Below, piece after piece: positions 24,862 to 34,116 of a stretch of 64,000 nucleotides of DNA. Both the position numbers and the translations under genes were made by a program. The notes under the pieces were generated by a model, which did not search any database, was not told the origin of the DNA, and saw nothing but the letters and a program-made list of their open reading frames with translations. Numbering within the stretch: position 1 is the first letter of the stretch; the number at the start of each line of letters is the position of its first letter. The DNA is from Chryseobacterium gleum (lineage in GTDB: Bacteria; Bacteroidota; Bacteroidia; Flavobacteriales; Weeksellaceae). The stretch is taken from contig NZ_LR134289.1 of assembly GCF_900636535.1 (NCBI RefSeq), positions 2,356,001-2,420,000 on the forward strand. Direction: 5' to 3'.

Positions 24862-25092
24862 GGCTAAAAAGTTTTTATAATTCCTTGAAATATTCTCAAA
24901 AAAATAAAACATCCCGGGCAAAACCAGGCTATTCATGATATAAATATACTGAAAACCAATTACTTTATAATAAAACACAATAATTAAAAAGAATAATTCA
25001 CTAAATCTTCAAAAATTAATCAAAGTTTAACCTAAGAAATAGAGGAAGAATCTTCACTAATTATTATTTTTGATAAAATATACACATTCAGA

Positions 25093-27165
25093 ATGTCATT
25101 ACACTTTAATCCTAGAGATATTACATGGCTGGCCTTTAATGAAAGAGTTTTGCAGGAAGCCATGGACGAAAAAGTTCCCTTGCATTTAAGAATACGTTTC
25201 CTTGGCATCTTCTCCAATAATCTGGATGAATTTTTCAGAGTGCGTGTTGCCGGATTAAAGCGTGCTATGGATTTCAAGGAAAAAGTGATTGCCGAATCTT
25301 TCTATCAGCCGCCATCTAAAATCCTTCAGCGAATCAATGAAGTGGTGATGAAGCAACAGCTGAACTTTGATAAAACCTGGAAAAAAATTCAGGCCGAAAT
25401 GGCTGATCATAAAGTTTTTATTAAAAATGCCAAAAACCTCACCGCAAAGCAGAAAGAATTTGTCAGACAATACTTTGATGAAGTGGTAGAATCCAATGTA
25501 ATTCCCATTCTTCTTCATGAAAATACTCCTATGCCTTATTTACGGGACAAAAGTCTCTATCTGGGTGTAGCGATGAGAAAAAAAGACTGGCAGTACTCCA
25601 GCAATTATGCCATCATTGAAATTCCTTCCCGCTTTGTGGGACGTTTCGTATTGCTGCCAACAGAAGATCCGGAAGAAAAAAATGTAATGCTGCTGGAAGA
25701 TGTGATCACTTTTAATCTTCCCCATATATTTTCTTATTTCGGGTATGATGAATTTGCCGCCAATGCTTTTAAAGTAACAAAAGATGCTGAGCTGGATCTG
25801 GATAATGACATCAGAACCAACTTTGCAGAAAAAATAGAAAAGGGACTCAAAAACCGAAGAAAAGGGAAACCTACACGTTTCGTTTTTGATAAAGATATGG
25901 ATAAAGCCTTGCTGGAACTCCTTATCAGAAAACTGAATTTAACTAAGAAAGACAGTATCATCCCCGGAGGAAAGATTCATAATTTCAAACATTTCATGGA
26001 TTTTCCTGATGTTTTTGAAAAGTATGAGAGACCGGAGGAAAGAACTTCCTTTACCCATCAGGCCTTTGAACATGGAGAAAGAGTGACGGATGTCATCTTA
26101 AAAGAAGATGTTCTGCTTACATTTCCTTATCATAAGTATAATCCGGTGATTGACCTTCTTCGTGAAGCGGCAATGGATCCGGATGTAAAATCAATACAGA
26201 TTACCGCTTATCGTCTTGCGAGCAGCTCAAAGATCATCAATGCATTGATCTATGCTGCGAGAAATGGTAAGGAAGTGACGGTAATGCTTGAACTTCAGGC
26301 AAGATTTGATGAAGAGTCAAATCTTGAATGGAAAGATATGCTGGAACCGGAAGGAATTACTGTTCTGATAGGGCTTCCCAACAAAAAGGTACATGCCAAA
26401 CTTTGTGTTATCAAGAAAAGGGCCCATAACAAAACCATTCAGTATGGCTTCGTAAGCACAGGGAATTTCAACGAAAAAACAGCAAGAATATACGGAGACC
26501 ATCTGTTGATGACAGCCGACCGAGGCATCATGGCAGATATCAATAAAGTTTTCAATGTACTGAAAAAACCGAAAGATGATTACCTTCCGGTTTTGAAAAC
26601 ATGTAAAAATTTATTAGTTTGCCCTCAGTTTATGCGTGAAAAGATTGTTCACCATATTGATAAAGAAATTGAGGAAGCCAAGGCAGGCCGAAAAGCAGAA
26701 ATCATCGTAAAAGTAAACTCAATGAGTGACCGTGCACTGATTGAAAAAATATATGAAGCTGCAAAAGCCGGAGTGGTGACCAGAATGATCGTAAGAGGAA
26801 TCTACTGTGCCGTCAATCAAAAGGAATTCAAAGAGAAAATAAAGGCCATCAGTATTGTAGATGAATACCTGGAGCACGCCAGAGTTATGTATTTTTACAA
26901 TAAAGGAGCCGAGGATATGTACATTTCTTCCGCAGACTGGATGACAAGGAACCTTGATTACAGAATTGAAGCTGCCGCTAAAATTACAGACAAAAACCTT
27001 AAGAAAGAATTAAAAGATATTCTTGATATTCAGCTTAGGGATAATGTGAAAGCCAGAATTTTAGATAAAAAGCTGAGTAATGAGTATGTAAGAAATGATA
27101 AAAAAGAGTGCCGTTCACAGATAGAAACCTATAAATATTTAAAAGCTAAAACAAGCAAAAAATGA
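25093..27165 (+). CDS. ppk1: Polyphosphate kinase 1
   Basis: A full-length PPK1 of 690 residues that makes polyphosphate from ATP reversibly. It starts with LHFNPRDITWLAFNERVLQEA and has the PLD-like catalytic half with the phospho-histidine in KVHAKLCVI, GFVSTGNFNEKTARIYGDH, and a second half-site region near SSADWMTRNLDYRIE. It is followed with a 4-base overlap by the exopolyphosphatase gene, so synthesis and breakdown of polyphosphate are encoded together. Confidence 0.96.
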   Translation: MSLHFNPRDITWLAFNERVLQEAMDEKVPLHLRIRFLGIFSNNLDEFFRVRVAGLKRAMDFKEKVIAESFYQPPSKILQRINEVVMKQQLNFDKTWKKIQAEMADHKVFIKNAKNLTAKQKEFVRQYFDEVVESNVIPILLHENTPMPYLRDKSLYLGVAMRKKDWQYSSNYAIIEIPSRFVGRFVLLPTEDPEEKNVMLLEDVITFNLPHIFSYFGYDEFAANAFKVTKDAELDLDNDIRTNFAEKIEKGLKNRRKGKPTRFVFDKDMDKALLELLIRKLNLTKKDSIIPGGKIHNFKHFMDFPDVFEKYERPEERTSFTHQAFEHGERVTDVILKEDVLLTFPYHKYNPVIDLLREAAMDPDVKSIQITAYRLASSSKIINALIYAARNGKEVTVMLELQARFDEESNLEWKDMLEPEGITVLIGLPNKKVHAKLCVIKKRAHNKTIQYGFVSTGNFNEKTARIYGDHLLMTADRGIMADINKVFNVLKKPKDDYLPVLKTCKNLLVCPQFMREKIVHHIDKEIEEAKAGRKAEIIVKVNSMSDRALIEKIYEAAKAGVVTRMIVRGIYCAVNQKEFKEKIKAISIVDEYLEHARVMYFYNKGAEDMYISSADWMTRNLDYRIEAAAKITDKNLKKELKDILDIQLRDNVKARILDKKLSNEYVRNDKKECRSQIETYKYLKAKTSKK

Positions 27166-28046
27166 AGATAGCAGCGATAGACATAGGGAGTAATGCAGCC
27201 CGCCTTCTTATCAATGAAGTAAAGATCAATAACAGAAAACCTGAATTCATCAAACTGAACCTTCTCAGAATCCCCCTGAGACTGGGAATGGATGTCTTTA
27301 CCATTGGAAAGATTGGGCCTGAAAGAGAAAAAATGGTCATTGATTCTATGAAAATCTTCAGTGACCTGATGAAAATATACAAAGTAGATCATTACAGAGC
27401 ATGTGCTACCAGTGCAATGCGCGATGCTTCGAACGGCAATGAAATTATCGGCCAGGTAAAAGAAACATCCGGAATCAATATCGAAATTATTTCCGGTGAT
27501 GAAGAAGCTACCCTGATCTATGAAAATCATGTTGCAGAAGGTCTTGACAAAGAATTTGCCTATCTATATATTGACGTGGGCGGAGGCTCTACAGAGCTTA
27601 CCTTCTATGAAAATGGTAAGATGGTTTACGAAAAATCTTTCAACATCGGAACGATCCGTCTTCTCAATAATCTTGTGACAATGGATAACTGGAAAGAGAT
27701 GAAGGACGAAATCAAGAAAAATATCGTTAGCAAAAAACCTATTGTCGCTATCGGGTCGGGAGGAAATATCAACAAAGTATTCTCCATGAGCAAAACCAAA
27801 GACGGAAAACCAATGTCTCTGTCTCACCTGAAAAAAACGTATAAAGAGTTTAATGAACTCTCTGTAGAACAAAGAATGACAAAATACAACCTCAGAGAAG
27901 ACCGGGCAGATGTATTGGTACATGCATTGAGTATTTTCAACAATGTCATGTCCTGGTCTGACATCAGCAGAATTTTTGTTCCGAAAATCTCGGTAGCAGA
28001 CGGATTGATTCATAATATATACAGTCAGCTGCAGGATAAAAAATAA
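27162..28046 (+). CDS. ppx: Exopolyphosphatase/guanosine pentaphosphatase (Ppx/GppA)
   Basis: A protein of 294 residues of the ASKHA-fold Ppx/GppA family: MKIAAIDIGSNAARLLI at the N-terminus (phosphate 1 loop), CATSAMRDASNG, and IDVGGGSTELTFY (phosphate 2 loop). It lacks the long C-terminal HD-type domain of E. coli Ppx, as in many short family members. ATG overlaps the ppk1 stop. It removes terminal phosphates from polyphosphate and possibly pppGpp. A hairpin terminator follows. Confidence 0.92.
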   Translation: MKIAAIDIGSNAARLLINEVKINNRKPEFIKLNLLRIPLRLGMDVFTIGKIGPEREKMVIDSMKIFSDLMKIYKVDHYRACATSAMRDASNGNEIIGQVKETSGINIEIISGDEEATLIYENHVAEGLDKEFAYLYIDVGGGSTELTFYENGKMVYEKSFNIGTIRLLNNLVTMDNWKEMKDEIKKNIVSKKPIVAIGSGGNINKVFSMSKTKDGKPMSLSHLKKTYKEFNELSVEQRMTKYNLREDRADVLVHALSIFNNVMSWSDISRIFVPKISVADGLIHNIYSQLQDKK

Positions 28047-28065
28047 CATTTTTACAAACCTATTG

Positions 28066-28092
28066 AAAGCCAGCCATTTTTGAGCTGGCTTT
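28066..28092. terminator. Terminator of ppk1-ppx
   Basis: AAAGCCAGC at 28066-28074 pairs with 28084-28092 and is followed by a T-rich tract. Confidence 0.8.
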
Positions 28093-28194
28093 TATTTTCA
28101 GAGACTTTTACTCCTGATTCTCTTGTCATCGCGAACAGGCTGAAGGCCTGCGAACATAGTTCATAAACGACGAAGCAATCCTTCTTCTCATATT

Positions 28195-28260
28195 AAGTTT
28201 TGGCTAAAGACAATAGAAGTTGGCTCATTTGTTAAGGCGGGCTAAAGCCCCCCCTATTAA
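28195..28260 (+). repeat. Dispersed intergenic repeat, copy 1 (GGCTAAAGCC family)
   Basis: AAGTTTTGGCTAAAG at 28195-28209 and GGGCTAAAGCCC at 28239-28250, followed by CCTATTAA. Related copies are at 47743, 48733 (inverted) and 51466. Confidence 0.65.
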
Positions 28261-28290
28261 ATTCAGATATTTAATATTTAAAGGAACATC

Positions 28291-28360
28291 TTTTATCTTT
28301 TATCTTTTATCTTTTATCTTTTATCTTTTATCTTTTATCTTTTATCTTTTATCTTTTATC
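28291..28360. repeat. Ten-copy TTTTATC heptamer array
   Basis: Exactly ten perfect tandem copies of TTTTATC fill 28291-28360, starting 129 bases before the Rossmann-fold gene. Perfect heptamer arrays are prone to slippage. The rest of 28093-28419 has no gene: it holds repeat copy 1 and a Chryseobacterium-style intergenic segment. Confidence 0.85.
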
Positions 28361-28419
28361 TAAAAACTTTAAAGTAAAACTTCATCCCCATCCGTCATAC
28401 CAATATCAATAGCAAAACA

Positions 28420-29073
28420 ATGAAGCCAATCAAAATAATTCTCACAGGTGCTACAGGAATGGTAGGTGAAGGTGTTTTAATGGAATGCCTTGACAACCCT
28501 GGTGTTTCTGAAATACTAAGCATAAGCCGGAAGCCATCAGGAAAATCACATCCTAAACTGAAAGAATATATTGTCCCTGACTTTCTGACAATAGATCTTC
28601 ATGATGAAAAGCTGAAAGGGTATGATGCCTGTTTTTTCTGTGCGGGAATCAGCAGTATAGGGATGAATGAAAAAGACTACACTAAAATCACTTATGATAC
28701 CACTCTGCATTTTGCAAAAGCGGTGTTAAACCAAAATCCTGAAATGGTTTTCAGCTATGTTTCAGGAGCAGGTACAGACAGCACGGAGAGCGGAAAGCTG
28801 ATGTGGGCGCGTGTAAAAGGCAGAACAGAAAATGATTTGAAAAGAATGAACTTCAAAGGAGCTTATAATTTTCGTCCCGGATTTATGAAACCCATTGAAG
28901 GTCAATTAAATGTAAAATGGTTTTTTAAACCTTTTATTTGGATTTTTCCCGTATTTTTTCAATCAAAATCCTTAACTTTACAGGAAGTGGGTAGAGCAAT
29001 GATCAATGTAACACAAAAAGGGTACCCTACATCTACTTTAGAAATTAGAGATATTAAAAATTTAGCGATATGA
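28420..29073 (+). CDS. NAD(P)-binding Rossmann-fold protein
   Basis: A protein of 217 residues with an N-terminal Rossmann motif (ILTGATGMVGEGVL), a CAGISSIGM strand, and YVSGAGTDS and RVKGRTENDL in place of the SDR Ser and Tyr/Lys centre. It belongs to atypical SDRs resembling NAD(P)H-binding epimerases. The catalytic Tyr-x-x-x-Lys is altered, so it may bind cofactor without classical SDR activity. It is the first of two overlapping genes, downstream of a heptamer array. Confidence 0.8.
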   Translation: MKPIKIILTGATGMVGEGVLMECLDNPGVSEILSISRKPSGKSHPKLKEYIVPDFLTIDLHDEKLKGYDACFFCAGISSIGMNEKDYTKITYDTTLHFAKAVLNQNPEMVFSYVSGAGTDSTESGKLMWARVKGRTENDLKRMNFKGAYNFRPGFMKPIEGQLNVKWFFKPFIWIFPVFFQSKSLTLQEVGRAMINVTQKGYPTSTLEIRDIKNLAI

Positions 29074-29219
29074 GAGACATGTTAAAAAGAATTGTTCTGG
29101 TTATTTTTGTACTCTTGCTTGTAACTGCCGTTTCAGGATATTTTTATATGCAGAAACATCCTCTGGAAGGAAATAAATCAGGAAAGGTTTTAAATTTTTC
29201 AGGCAAGTCAGGAAAATAG
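29070..29219 (+). CDS. 49-residue single-pass membrane microprotein
   Basis: A small ORF whose ATG overlaps the stop of the Rossmann-fold gene (ATGA at 29070). It has a short charged start (MRDMLKR), one hydrophobic segment (IVLVIFVLLLVTAVSGYFYM, about 8-27) and a basic Gly/Ser-rich tail ending FSGKSGK. An ATG three codons later is also possible. The layout looks like a real, co-translated inner-membrane peptide; its function is unknown. Confidence 0.55.
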   Translation: MRDMLKRIVLVIFVLLLVTAVSGYFYMQKHPLEGNKSGKVLNFSGKSGK

Positions 29220-29357
29220 CTGAATTATAAAAATACTCTTTGAATATAATTTATCTTTTATCGGAATAGACCTATTTTTTAAACATTTCTTAAAATTCCA
29301 TTAAAATAGTTGCGAAACATAAAGTTCATTTTTGCATTTATCTAACAAAAGCAAAAA

Positions 29358-32300
29358 ATGATCAACAACTACTTACTCAAAGGGTCTGTGATTGCCGCAT
29401 TCTTTTTTCAGAGCGGACTTTTCGGACAGACACTGATTCATTACTGGAATTTTAATAATAATACTTCCACGGCCTCTATTACCTCGCCATCTTCTACGTT
29501 GGTGAATGGTTCTCTTACTGCCATAGCGGGAGGAACCAGTGTAATTGATTTTACTGGTGGTACAGGCCAGAATTTTAGTTTGCAGAATTTAAATGCAAGA
29601 AACGGTGATGCATCCGGCACCCACTTAAGATTTAATAATCCGATTGGTGGAGCTTTACAGTTTAATTTACCTACAACAGGATACAATAATATAATTGTTA
29701 AATTTACCACCAGAAGATCCGCACAGGGAGCAGGGACACAGACATGGTCTTATTCAACGGACGGGATTACATTTGTACCATTCCAGACTGTAAATCCTCA
29801 GGATAACGATCCCCAATTAATTACCCTTGATTTTTCTGCCATTCAGGGAGCTAACAACAATCCTGATTTTAAATTAAAGGTTGAATTCTCCGCAACAGGA
29901 GGCGGAACCGGAGGAAATAACCGTTTTGATAACTTTACGGTAGATGCTACTCCTGCAGGAGGTGTTGATACCACGCCGCCAACAGTTACTTATCTTCCGG
30001 CCAACAATACCAACAATGCCTCAACTACTGTAAATCCAACGTTATCTTTTAACGAAAATATAAGGTTAACAGATAATTCCGCGATCAACGATTCTAATGC
30101 ACAAAACCTTATCGATTTCCGTCTGGGAAATCCTTCAGGTACACAAGTTCCCTTTACTACAACTTTCAGCAACAATACGATCACAGTGATTCCTACTTCC
30201 GGAATGGTGCCGGGACAAACGTATTACCTGGCACTGAAGCCTAATACAGTGGAAGATTTTAGTGATAATGGAGTTACAGCGGTTACTTCCAGTACATTTA
30301 CTACTGCAGGAACAACAATTTCTCTGGAAAAGAATTTCATTAAAGTCAATGAAAATGCAGGAAGCCTTGCATTTAAAATCAATATTAACAATCCTTCGGC
30401 ATCAACTGTAAACCTGGTTGTAAAACCGGCACCTTTCAGTACGGCTGATGCTAATGATTTTACTTTAGCTAACCAGACCATTAGCATTACTCCAGCTACA
30501 ACGAGCTACACTGTTAATATCCCGATTATTAATGATACAGTGGCAGAACAGGAGGCCGAGTATTTTGTGGTAAGCCTTGAAAATCCTGTTGGAGCAACAA
30601 TTTCAGGAGACAACTCTGCAACCGTTTATATTATCGATAATGATAAACCGGCACCTACTCCTTCGCATCAGATCCAACTCAATTATCTTGGAAGTTTTGA
30701 CCCTTCTGGAAGCAATAACAGCTCTACAGAAATTGTAGTCCATGATGCAACCACACAACGTTTATTTACAATCAGCTCCATTACGGATGTTTTTGACATT
30801 ATCGATTTCAGTAATCCTGAAATGCTGTCTGTTGTAAAAACAGTCAACATGGCTCCTTATGGCGGAATTACAAGTATTGCCGTAAAAAACGGAATTATCG
30901 CAGCCGCTTCCCCAAATGCAGATCCACAGCAAAACGGTTCTGTAGTCTTCTTTGATATTAACGGAAACTTTCTGAAACAGGTAACTGTGGGCGCTTTACC
31001 AGACATGATCACATTCTCCCCTGACGGGACAAAAGTCGTTACTGCCAACGAAGGTGAACCTAATGATGCATACACAGTAGATCCTGAAGGAACAATCAGC
31101 ATCATTGATATTTCAGGAGGTATTGCAAATCTTACCCAGACTAATGTGACAACCCTTAATTTTAACAGTTTTGAATCTCAACTGGCTGCATTAACTGCAA
31201 CTGGTTTACGAAAGGTAAGAACCAACAATACGCTTTCCCAGGATCTGGAGCCGGAATATGTTACCATCAGTGCAGACAGCCAGAAAGCTTGGGTAACACT
31301 TCAGGAGAATAATGCAGTGGCAGAAATTAACCTGATCTCTAAAACCATCACAGGAATCTGGGGATTGGGTAAAAAAGACATGAGCCTGCCGGGGAATGGT
31401 TTTGATGCTTCCGACAATAACGGTGAGGTAGTTATTGCCAACTGGCCGGTAAAAGCCTATTACGTTCCTGATGCCGTACAGAATTATAAGGTAGGAAACA
31501 CCAATTATATTGTAACAGCCAATGAAGGAGATGAAAAAGATCTTTCAGGTTTCAGTGAAAGAACTACTGTAGGTGCAAACAGTTATATTTTGGATCCTGT
31601 ATTGTTCCCGAATTCAACAATTTTAAAAGCTTCACATAATCTGGGGAGATTCAGGGTTTCATCTGCTACGGGAAATACGGATGGAGACGCTGAGTTTGAA
31701 GAAATAGCAGCTTTAGGAGCACGCTCATTCTCTATTTTCAATGCAGACACCAAACAGATCGTTTATGACAGCGGAGATCAGTTTGAGAGATATATTGCCG
31801 CCAATCATCCTTTAATTTTCAATGCGGATAATGAGTCGAATGTAATTAAAAACAGAAGCCGGGCAAAAGGACCTGAACCGGAGGGAGTGGCATTAGGAAA
31901 AATTAACGGACAGACTTACGCTTTCATCACACTGGAAAGAACCGGCGGTGTTATGGTATATAATATCACAGATCCTAACAACCCTACTTTCACCGATTAT
32001 AAGCATTCCCGTTCTACATCCGCTTACGGAGGTGATAATGGCCCTGAAGGAATTATCTACATTGCCCCAGAAAATACAACAACCAATAAAGGCTACGTGA
32101 TTGTTGCCAATGAAATTAGTGGAACGCTATCAACGTTTGAAGTAGCTTCGCCGGCAACACTTGGTACTGGTGAGATAAAAGCTGAGCAGGCGACATTCAA
32201 TGTGTTCCCTAATCCTGTGAATAAAGGAAATACGCTTTACTTCAACAGAAAACAGGATTACGAATTGTATGATATATCCGGAAAACTTATTGGAAAGGAA

Positions 32301-32396
32301 AAAAATGCATTAACAATAAATACTTCCAATCTTTCTGCCGGTGTTTATCTTGTAAAAACATCTGAAGGACAAATCAAAAGAGTCATTGTAAAGTAA
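29358..32396 (+). CDS. Choice-of-anchor I family protein with T9SS sorting domain
   Basis: A protein of 1012 residues exported to the cell surface. Regions in order: a signal peptide (to about 24), a jelly-roll-like domain (about 28-195), an Ig-like domain (about 203-322), a Calx-beta domain (about 325-430), then a choice-of-anchor I beta-propeller-like region (about 440-930; GALPDMITFSPDGTKVVTAN, NEGEPNDAYTVDPEGTISII), and the type A type IX sorting domain (FNVFPNPVNKGNTLYF to the end, VIVK). Family members are cell-surface proteins, often called phytase- or esterase-like without proof. A weak hairpin follows it. Confidence 0.88.
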   Translation: MINNYLLKGSVIAAFFFQSGLFGQTLIHYWNFNNNTSTASITSPSSTLVNGSLTAIAGGTSVIDFTGGTGQNFSLQNLNARNGDASGTHLRFNNPIGGALQFNLPTTGYNNIIVKFTTRRSAQGAGTQTWSYSTDGITFVPFQTVNPQDNDPQLITLDFSAIQGANNNPDFKLKVEFSATGGGTGGNNRFDNFTVDATPAGGVDTTPPTVTYLPANNTNNASTTVNPTLSFNENIRLTDNSAINDSNAQNLIDFRLGNPSGTQVPFTTTFSNNTITVIPTSGMVPGQTYYLALKPNTVEDFSDNGVTAVTSSTFTTAGTTISLEKNFIKVNENAGSLAFKININNPSASTVNLVVKPAPFSTADANDFTLANQTISITPATTSYTVNIPIINDTVAEQEAEYFVVSLENPVGATISGDNSATVYIIDNDKPAPTPSHQIQLNYLGSFDPSGSNNSSTEIVVHDATTQRLFTISSITDVFDIIDFSNPEMLSVVKTVNMAPYGGITSIAVKNGIIAAASPNADPQQNGSVVFFDINGNFLKQVTVGALPDMITFSPDGTKVVTANEGEPNDAYTVDPEGTISIIDISGGIANLTQTNVTTLNFNSFESQLAALTATGLRKVRTNNTLSQDLEPEYVTISADSQKAWVTLQENNAVAEINLISKTITGIWGLGKKDMSLPGNGFDASDNNGEVVIANWPVKAYYVPDAVQNYKVGNTNYIVTANEGDEKDLSGFSERTTVGANSYILDPVLFPNSTILKASHNLGRFRVSSATGNTDGDAEFEEIAALGARSFSIFNADTKQIVYDSGDQFERYIAANHPLIFNADNESNVIKNRSRAKGPEPEGVALGKINGQTYAFITLERTGGVMVYNITDPNNPTFTDYKHSRSTSAYGGDNGPEGIIYIAPENTTTNKGYVIVANEISGTLSTFEVASPATLGTGEIKAEQATFNVFPNPVNKGNTLYFNRKQDYELYDISGKLIGKEKNALTINTSNLSAGVYLVKTSEGQIKRVIVK

Positions 32397-32424
32397 TCAT
32401 ATAGTACAATATATCATTCTATCT

Positions 32425-32452
32425 AAGGCTTCGGGTTTCCGGAGCTTTTTTT
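32425..32452 (+). terminator. Terminator after the choice-of-anchor gene
   Basis: An imperfect GGCTTCGG/CCGGAGC stem with a GTTT loop, followed by a run of seven T's. Confidence 0.65.
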
Positions 32453-32563
32453 ATTGGAATCTATAATATACCGTGTAAAGATTCTTGTTTAAAAATGATT
32501 AACTTTTGAGATGCCTGAAGAGGTATTTATATCTATATTTAACCCAACAAAAACCAATTCACA

Positions 32564-32956
32564 ATGAAAAATATTAAAATTGCCGGGATTCTTGCTTTGC
32601 TGTTATCAGGAACAGGAACATTTTTCTCACAATCCAGAACAACAGAATCTGCCAATGGTGTAGAGAAAACCGAAGGTAGTAAGGTTGTACATGTAGAAGG
32701 TGTAGGTCACAAACTCAATTATTCTCTTAATGGAGGTGTTGTTGAAGTAGAAGGAAGTGGCAATACTTTAACAGTCAAAGGAAGTGCTCAGAAAATTATG
32801 GTTTCAGGAACGGGTAATAAAGTATACATCGATAAAGTGGACAAAATTTCTATGGATGGTGGTGACAATATGGTCTATTATCGGACTTCAGGAACAAAAT
32901 CCGGAAAACCGGATGTTTCTATTACGGGAGTGGAAAATAAGGTTGTAAAACAATAA
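32564..32956 (+). CDS. DUF3060 domain exported protein
   Basis: A protein of 130 residues with a signal peptide (KIAGILALLLSGTGTFFSQ) and the DUF3060 pattern of short strands (VEGVGHKLNYSLNGGVVEVEGSGNTLTVKG, GTGNKVYIDKVDKI), expected to form a small beta-helix. Function unknown. It stands 21 bases before the barstar-domain gene and may share its transcript. Confidence 0.8.
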   Translation: MKNIKIAGILALLLSGTGTFFSQSRTTESANGVEKTEGSKVVHVEGVGHKLNYSLNGGVVEVEGSGNTLTVKGSAQKIMVSGTGNKVYIDKVDKISMDGGDNMVYYRTSGTKSGKPDVSITGVENKVVKQ

Positions 32957-32977
32957 CTTTTTAGATATACTTATTTC

Positions 32978-33685
32978 ATGTTTGGATTTGCACTAGATAC
33001 AGGAAATACTCCTGAAATTATCTCATTAATAGATCAGGTATACAATATTGAAGGTTCTAACGGTATTGTTTATAAAAAAGTCAGATTGGTTAATGTTCAT
33101 GATATTCCTGCTCTTATGTCTGTTGTCGAAAAAGCCTATAAAATGGATCTGAACAATGGCTTCATTTATAGACTTGATCAACAAAAAAAGATTTTATCTG
33201 GAACTTTTATCAGTGATATAAAAATAAGTAAATCAAAAAAAAATATCATTTTAACAGGTTTTGTCTGGACCAAACCAAAAGGGTACCAAAAAGCCTTGGA
33301 TATGAAACTTAATAATGAAATTAATAAAAAGTATATCTGGAAAAATTTCAAAAAAGATGAACTGCAGGGATGGCTTGTTCATGCTTTACATTCGACCCAA
33401 CCTGCAATCAACAGGGAAAATATCAATATTAAGATTGACGGAAATGATTTCCATAGCTTAGATGGCTTTTTCTGTACACTGGGAGAAGAAATCAATGGAG
33501 TTTCTGGATATTTCGGACGCAATCTATATGCTTTGTATGATTGCCTCCGGGGAAATTTCGGAGTAAAATCCATTTCAAAGCTCAATTGGATCAACCATAA
33601 AAGAAGTAAAAAAATCCTGAAAACAAAATTTAACCAAATTGTTGAAATTTTTGAAAATTATAATGTTAAAGTTCACCTGAACTGA
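32978..33685 (+). CDS. Barstar-like domain protein with N-terminal extension
   Basis: A protein of 235 residues. Residues of about 148-235 fit the barstar (RNase inhibitor) family: IKIDGNDFHSLDGFFCTLGEE, then GYFGRNLYALYDCLRG, the hallmark of barstar. The first 145 residues match nothing I know and have a Lys-rich segment. Barstar-like proteins bind and block ribonucleases, so this may be an immunity protein, but no barnase-type toxin is next to it. There is no signal peptide, so it is cytoplasmic. Confidence 0.7.
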   Translation: MFGFALDTGNTPEIISLIDQVYNIEGSNGIVYKKVRLVNVHDIPALMSVVEKAYKMDLNNGFIYRLDQQKKILSGTFISDIKISKSKKNIILTGFVWTKPKGYQKALDMKLNNEINKKYIWKNFKKDELQGWLVHALHSTQPAINRENINIKIDGNDFHSLDGFFCTLGEEINGVSGYFGRNLYALYDCLRGNFGVKSISKLNWINHKRSKKILKTKFNQIVEIFENYNVKVHLN

Positions 33686-33694
33686 TTGTATCAT

Positions 33695-33729
33695 CCAACC
33701 TGACGGGTTTTTAAAACCCGTCAGGTTGG
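33695..33729. repeat. Palindromic hairpin repeat / terminator
   Basis: A 17-base perfect stem (CCAACCTGACGGGTTTT and its complement) around one central T. I recognise this palindrome as a frequent intergenic element in Bacteroidota; here it can also end transcription. Confidence 0.7.
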
Positions 33730-33769
33730 GTTAAACTTAGTGGCCAAACTTATTGTATTAATACAAATA

Positions 33770-33800
33770 AAAAGACAGGCTTTTTAAGGCCTGTCTTTTT
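33770..33800. terminator. Bidirectional terminator
   Basis: AAAAGACAGGC and GCCTGTCTTTT pair across a TTTTTAAG loop, with T-runs on both strands, between the barstar gene and the NifU gene. Confidence 0.85.
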
Positions 33801-33820
33801 AAAATATCTCAGATATAATT

Positions 33821-34069
33821 TTACTCTACGTTGATTACCTTTTCTATTTCCGGAGCATGTTGTTTAATTGTATTCTCCACACCTAGCTTTAAGGTTGAAA
33901 AATTCAATGAACATCCGGAACAGTTCCCTAAAAGTTTCACAAACACCTGATTATCTTTCACATCAATAAGCTCAATATCACCTCCGTCTTTATTCAAAAA
34001 CGGTCTGATGCTTTCCAGAGCTTCCATTACTCTTGTTACTGTATCTTCGTGCGTTATGTTTGTTTCCAT
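33821..34069 (-). CDS. NifU C-terminal domain (Nfu) Fe-S protein
   Basis: A protein of 82 residues matching the NifU C-terminal (Nfu) domain: VMEALESIRPFLNKDGGDIELID, then NCSGCSLNFSTLKLGVE with the CxxC that holds a transient [4Fe-4S] cluster. It delivers clusters to client enzymes. It follows the Mrp gene by 47 bases on the same strand, so the two act in Fe-S assembly together. Confidence 0.92.
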   Translation of the reverse strand: METNITHEDTVTRVMEALESIRPFLNKDGGDIELIDVKDNQVFVKLLGNCSGCSLNFSTLKLGVENTIKQHAPEIEKVINVE

Positions 34070-34116
34070 ATTTTTTCAGTTCAATTCGGTTTTTTCAAAT
34101 TTTATTGAAATTATTA

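Noticed and set aside
28291..28360. Heptamer array considered as a CRISPR array
   Set aside because: The repeats are 7 bases with no spacers, so it is a simple tandem repeat.
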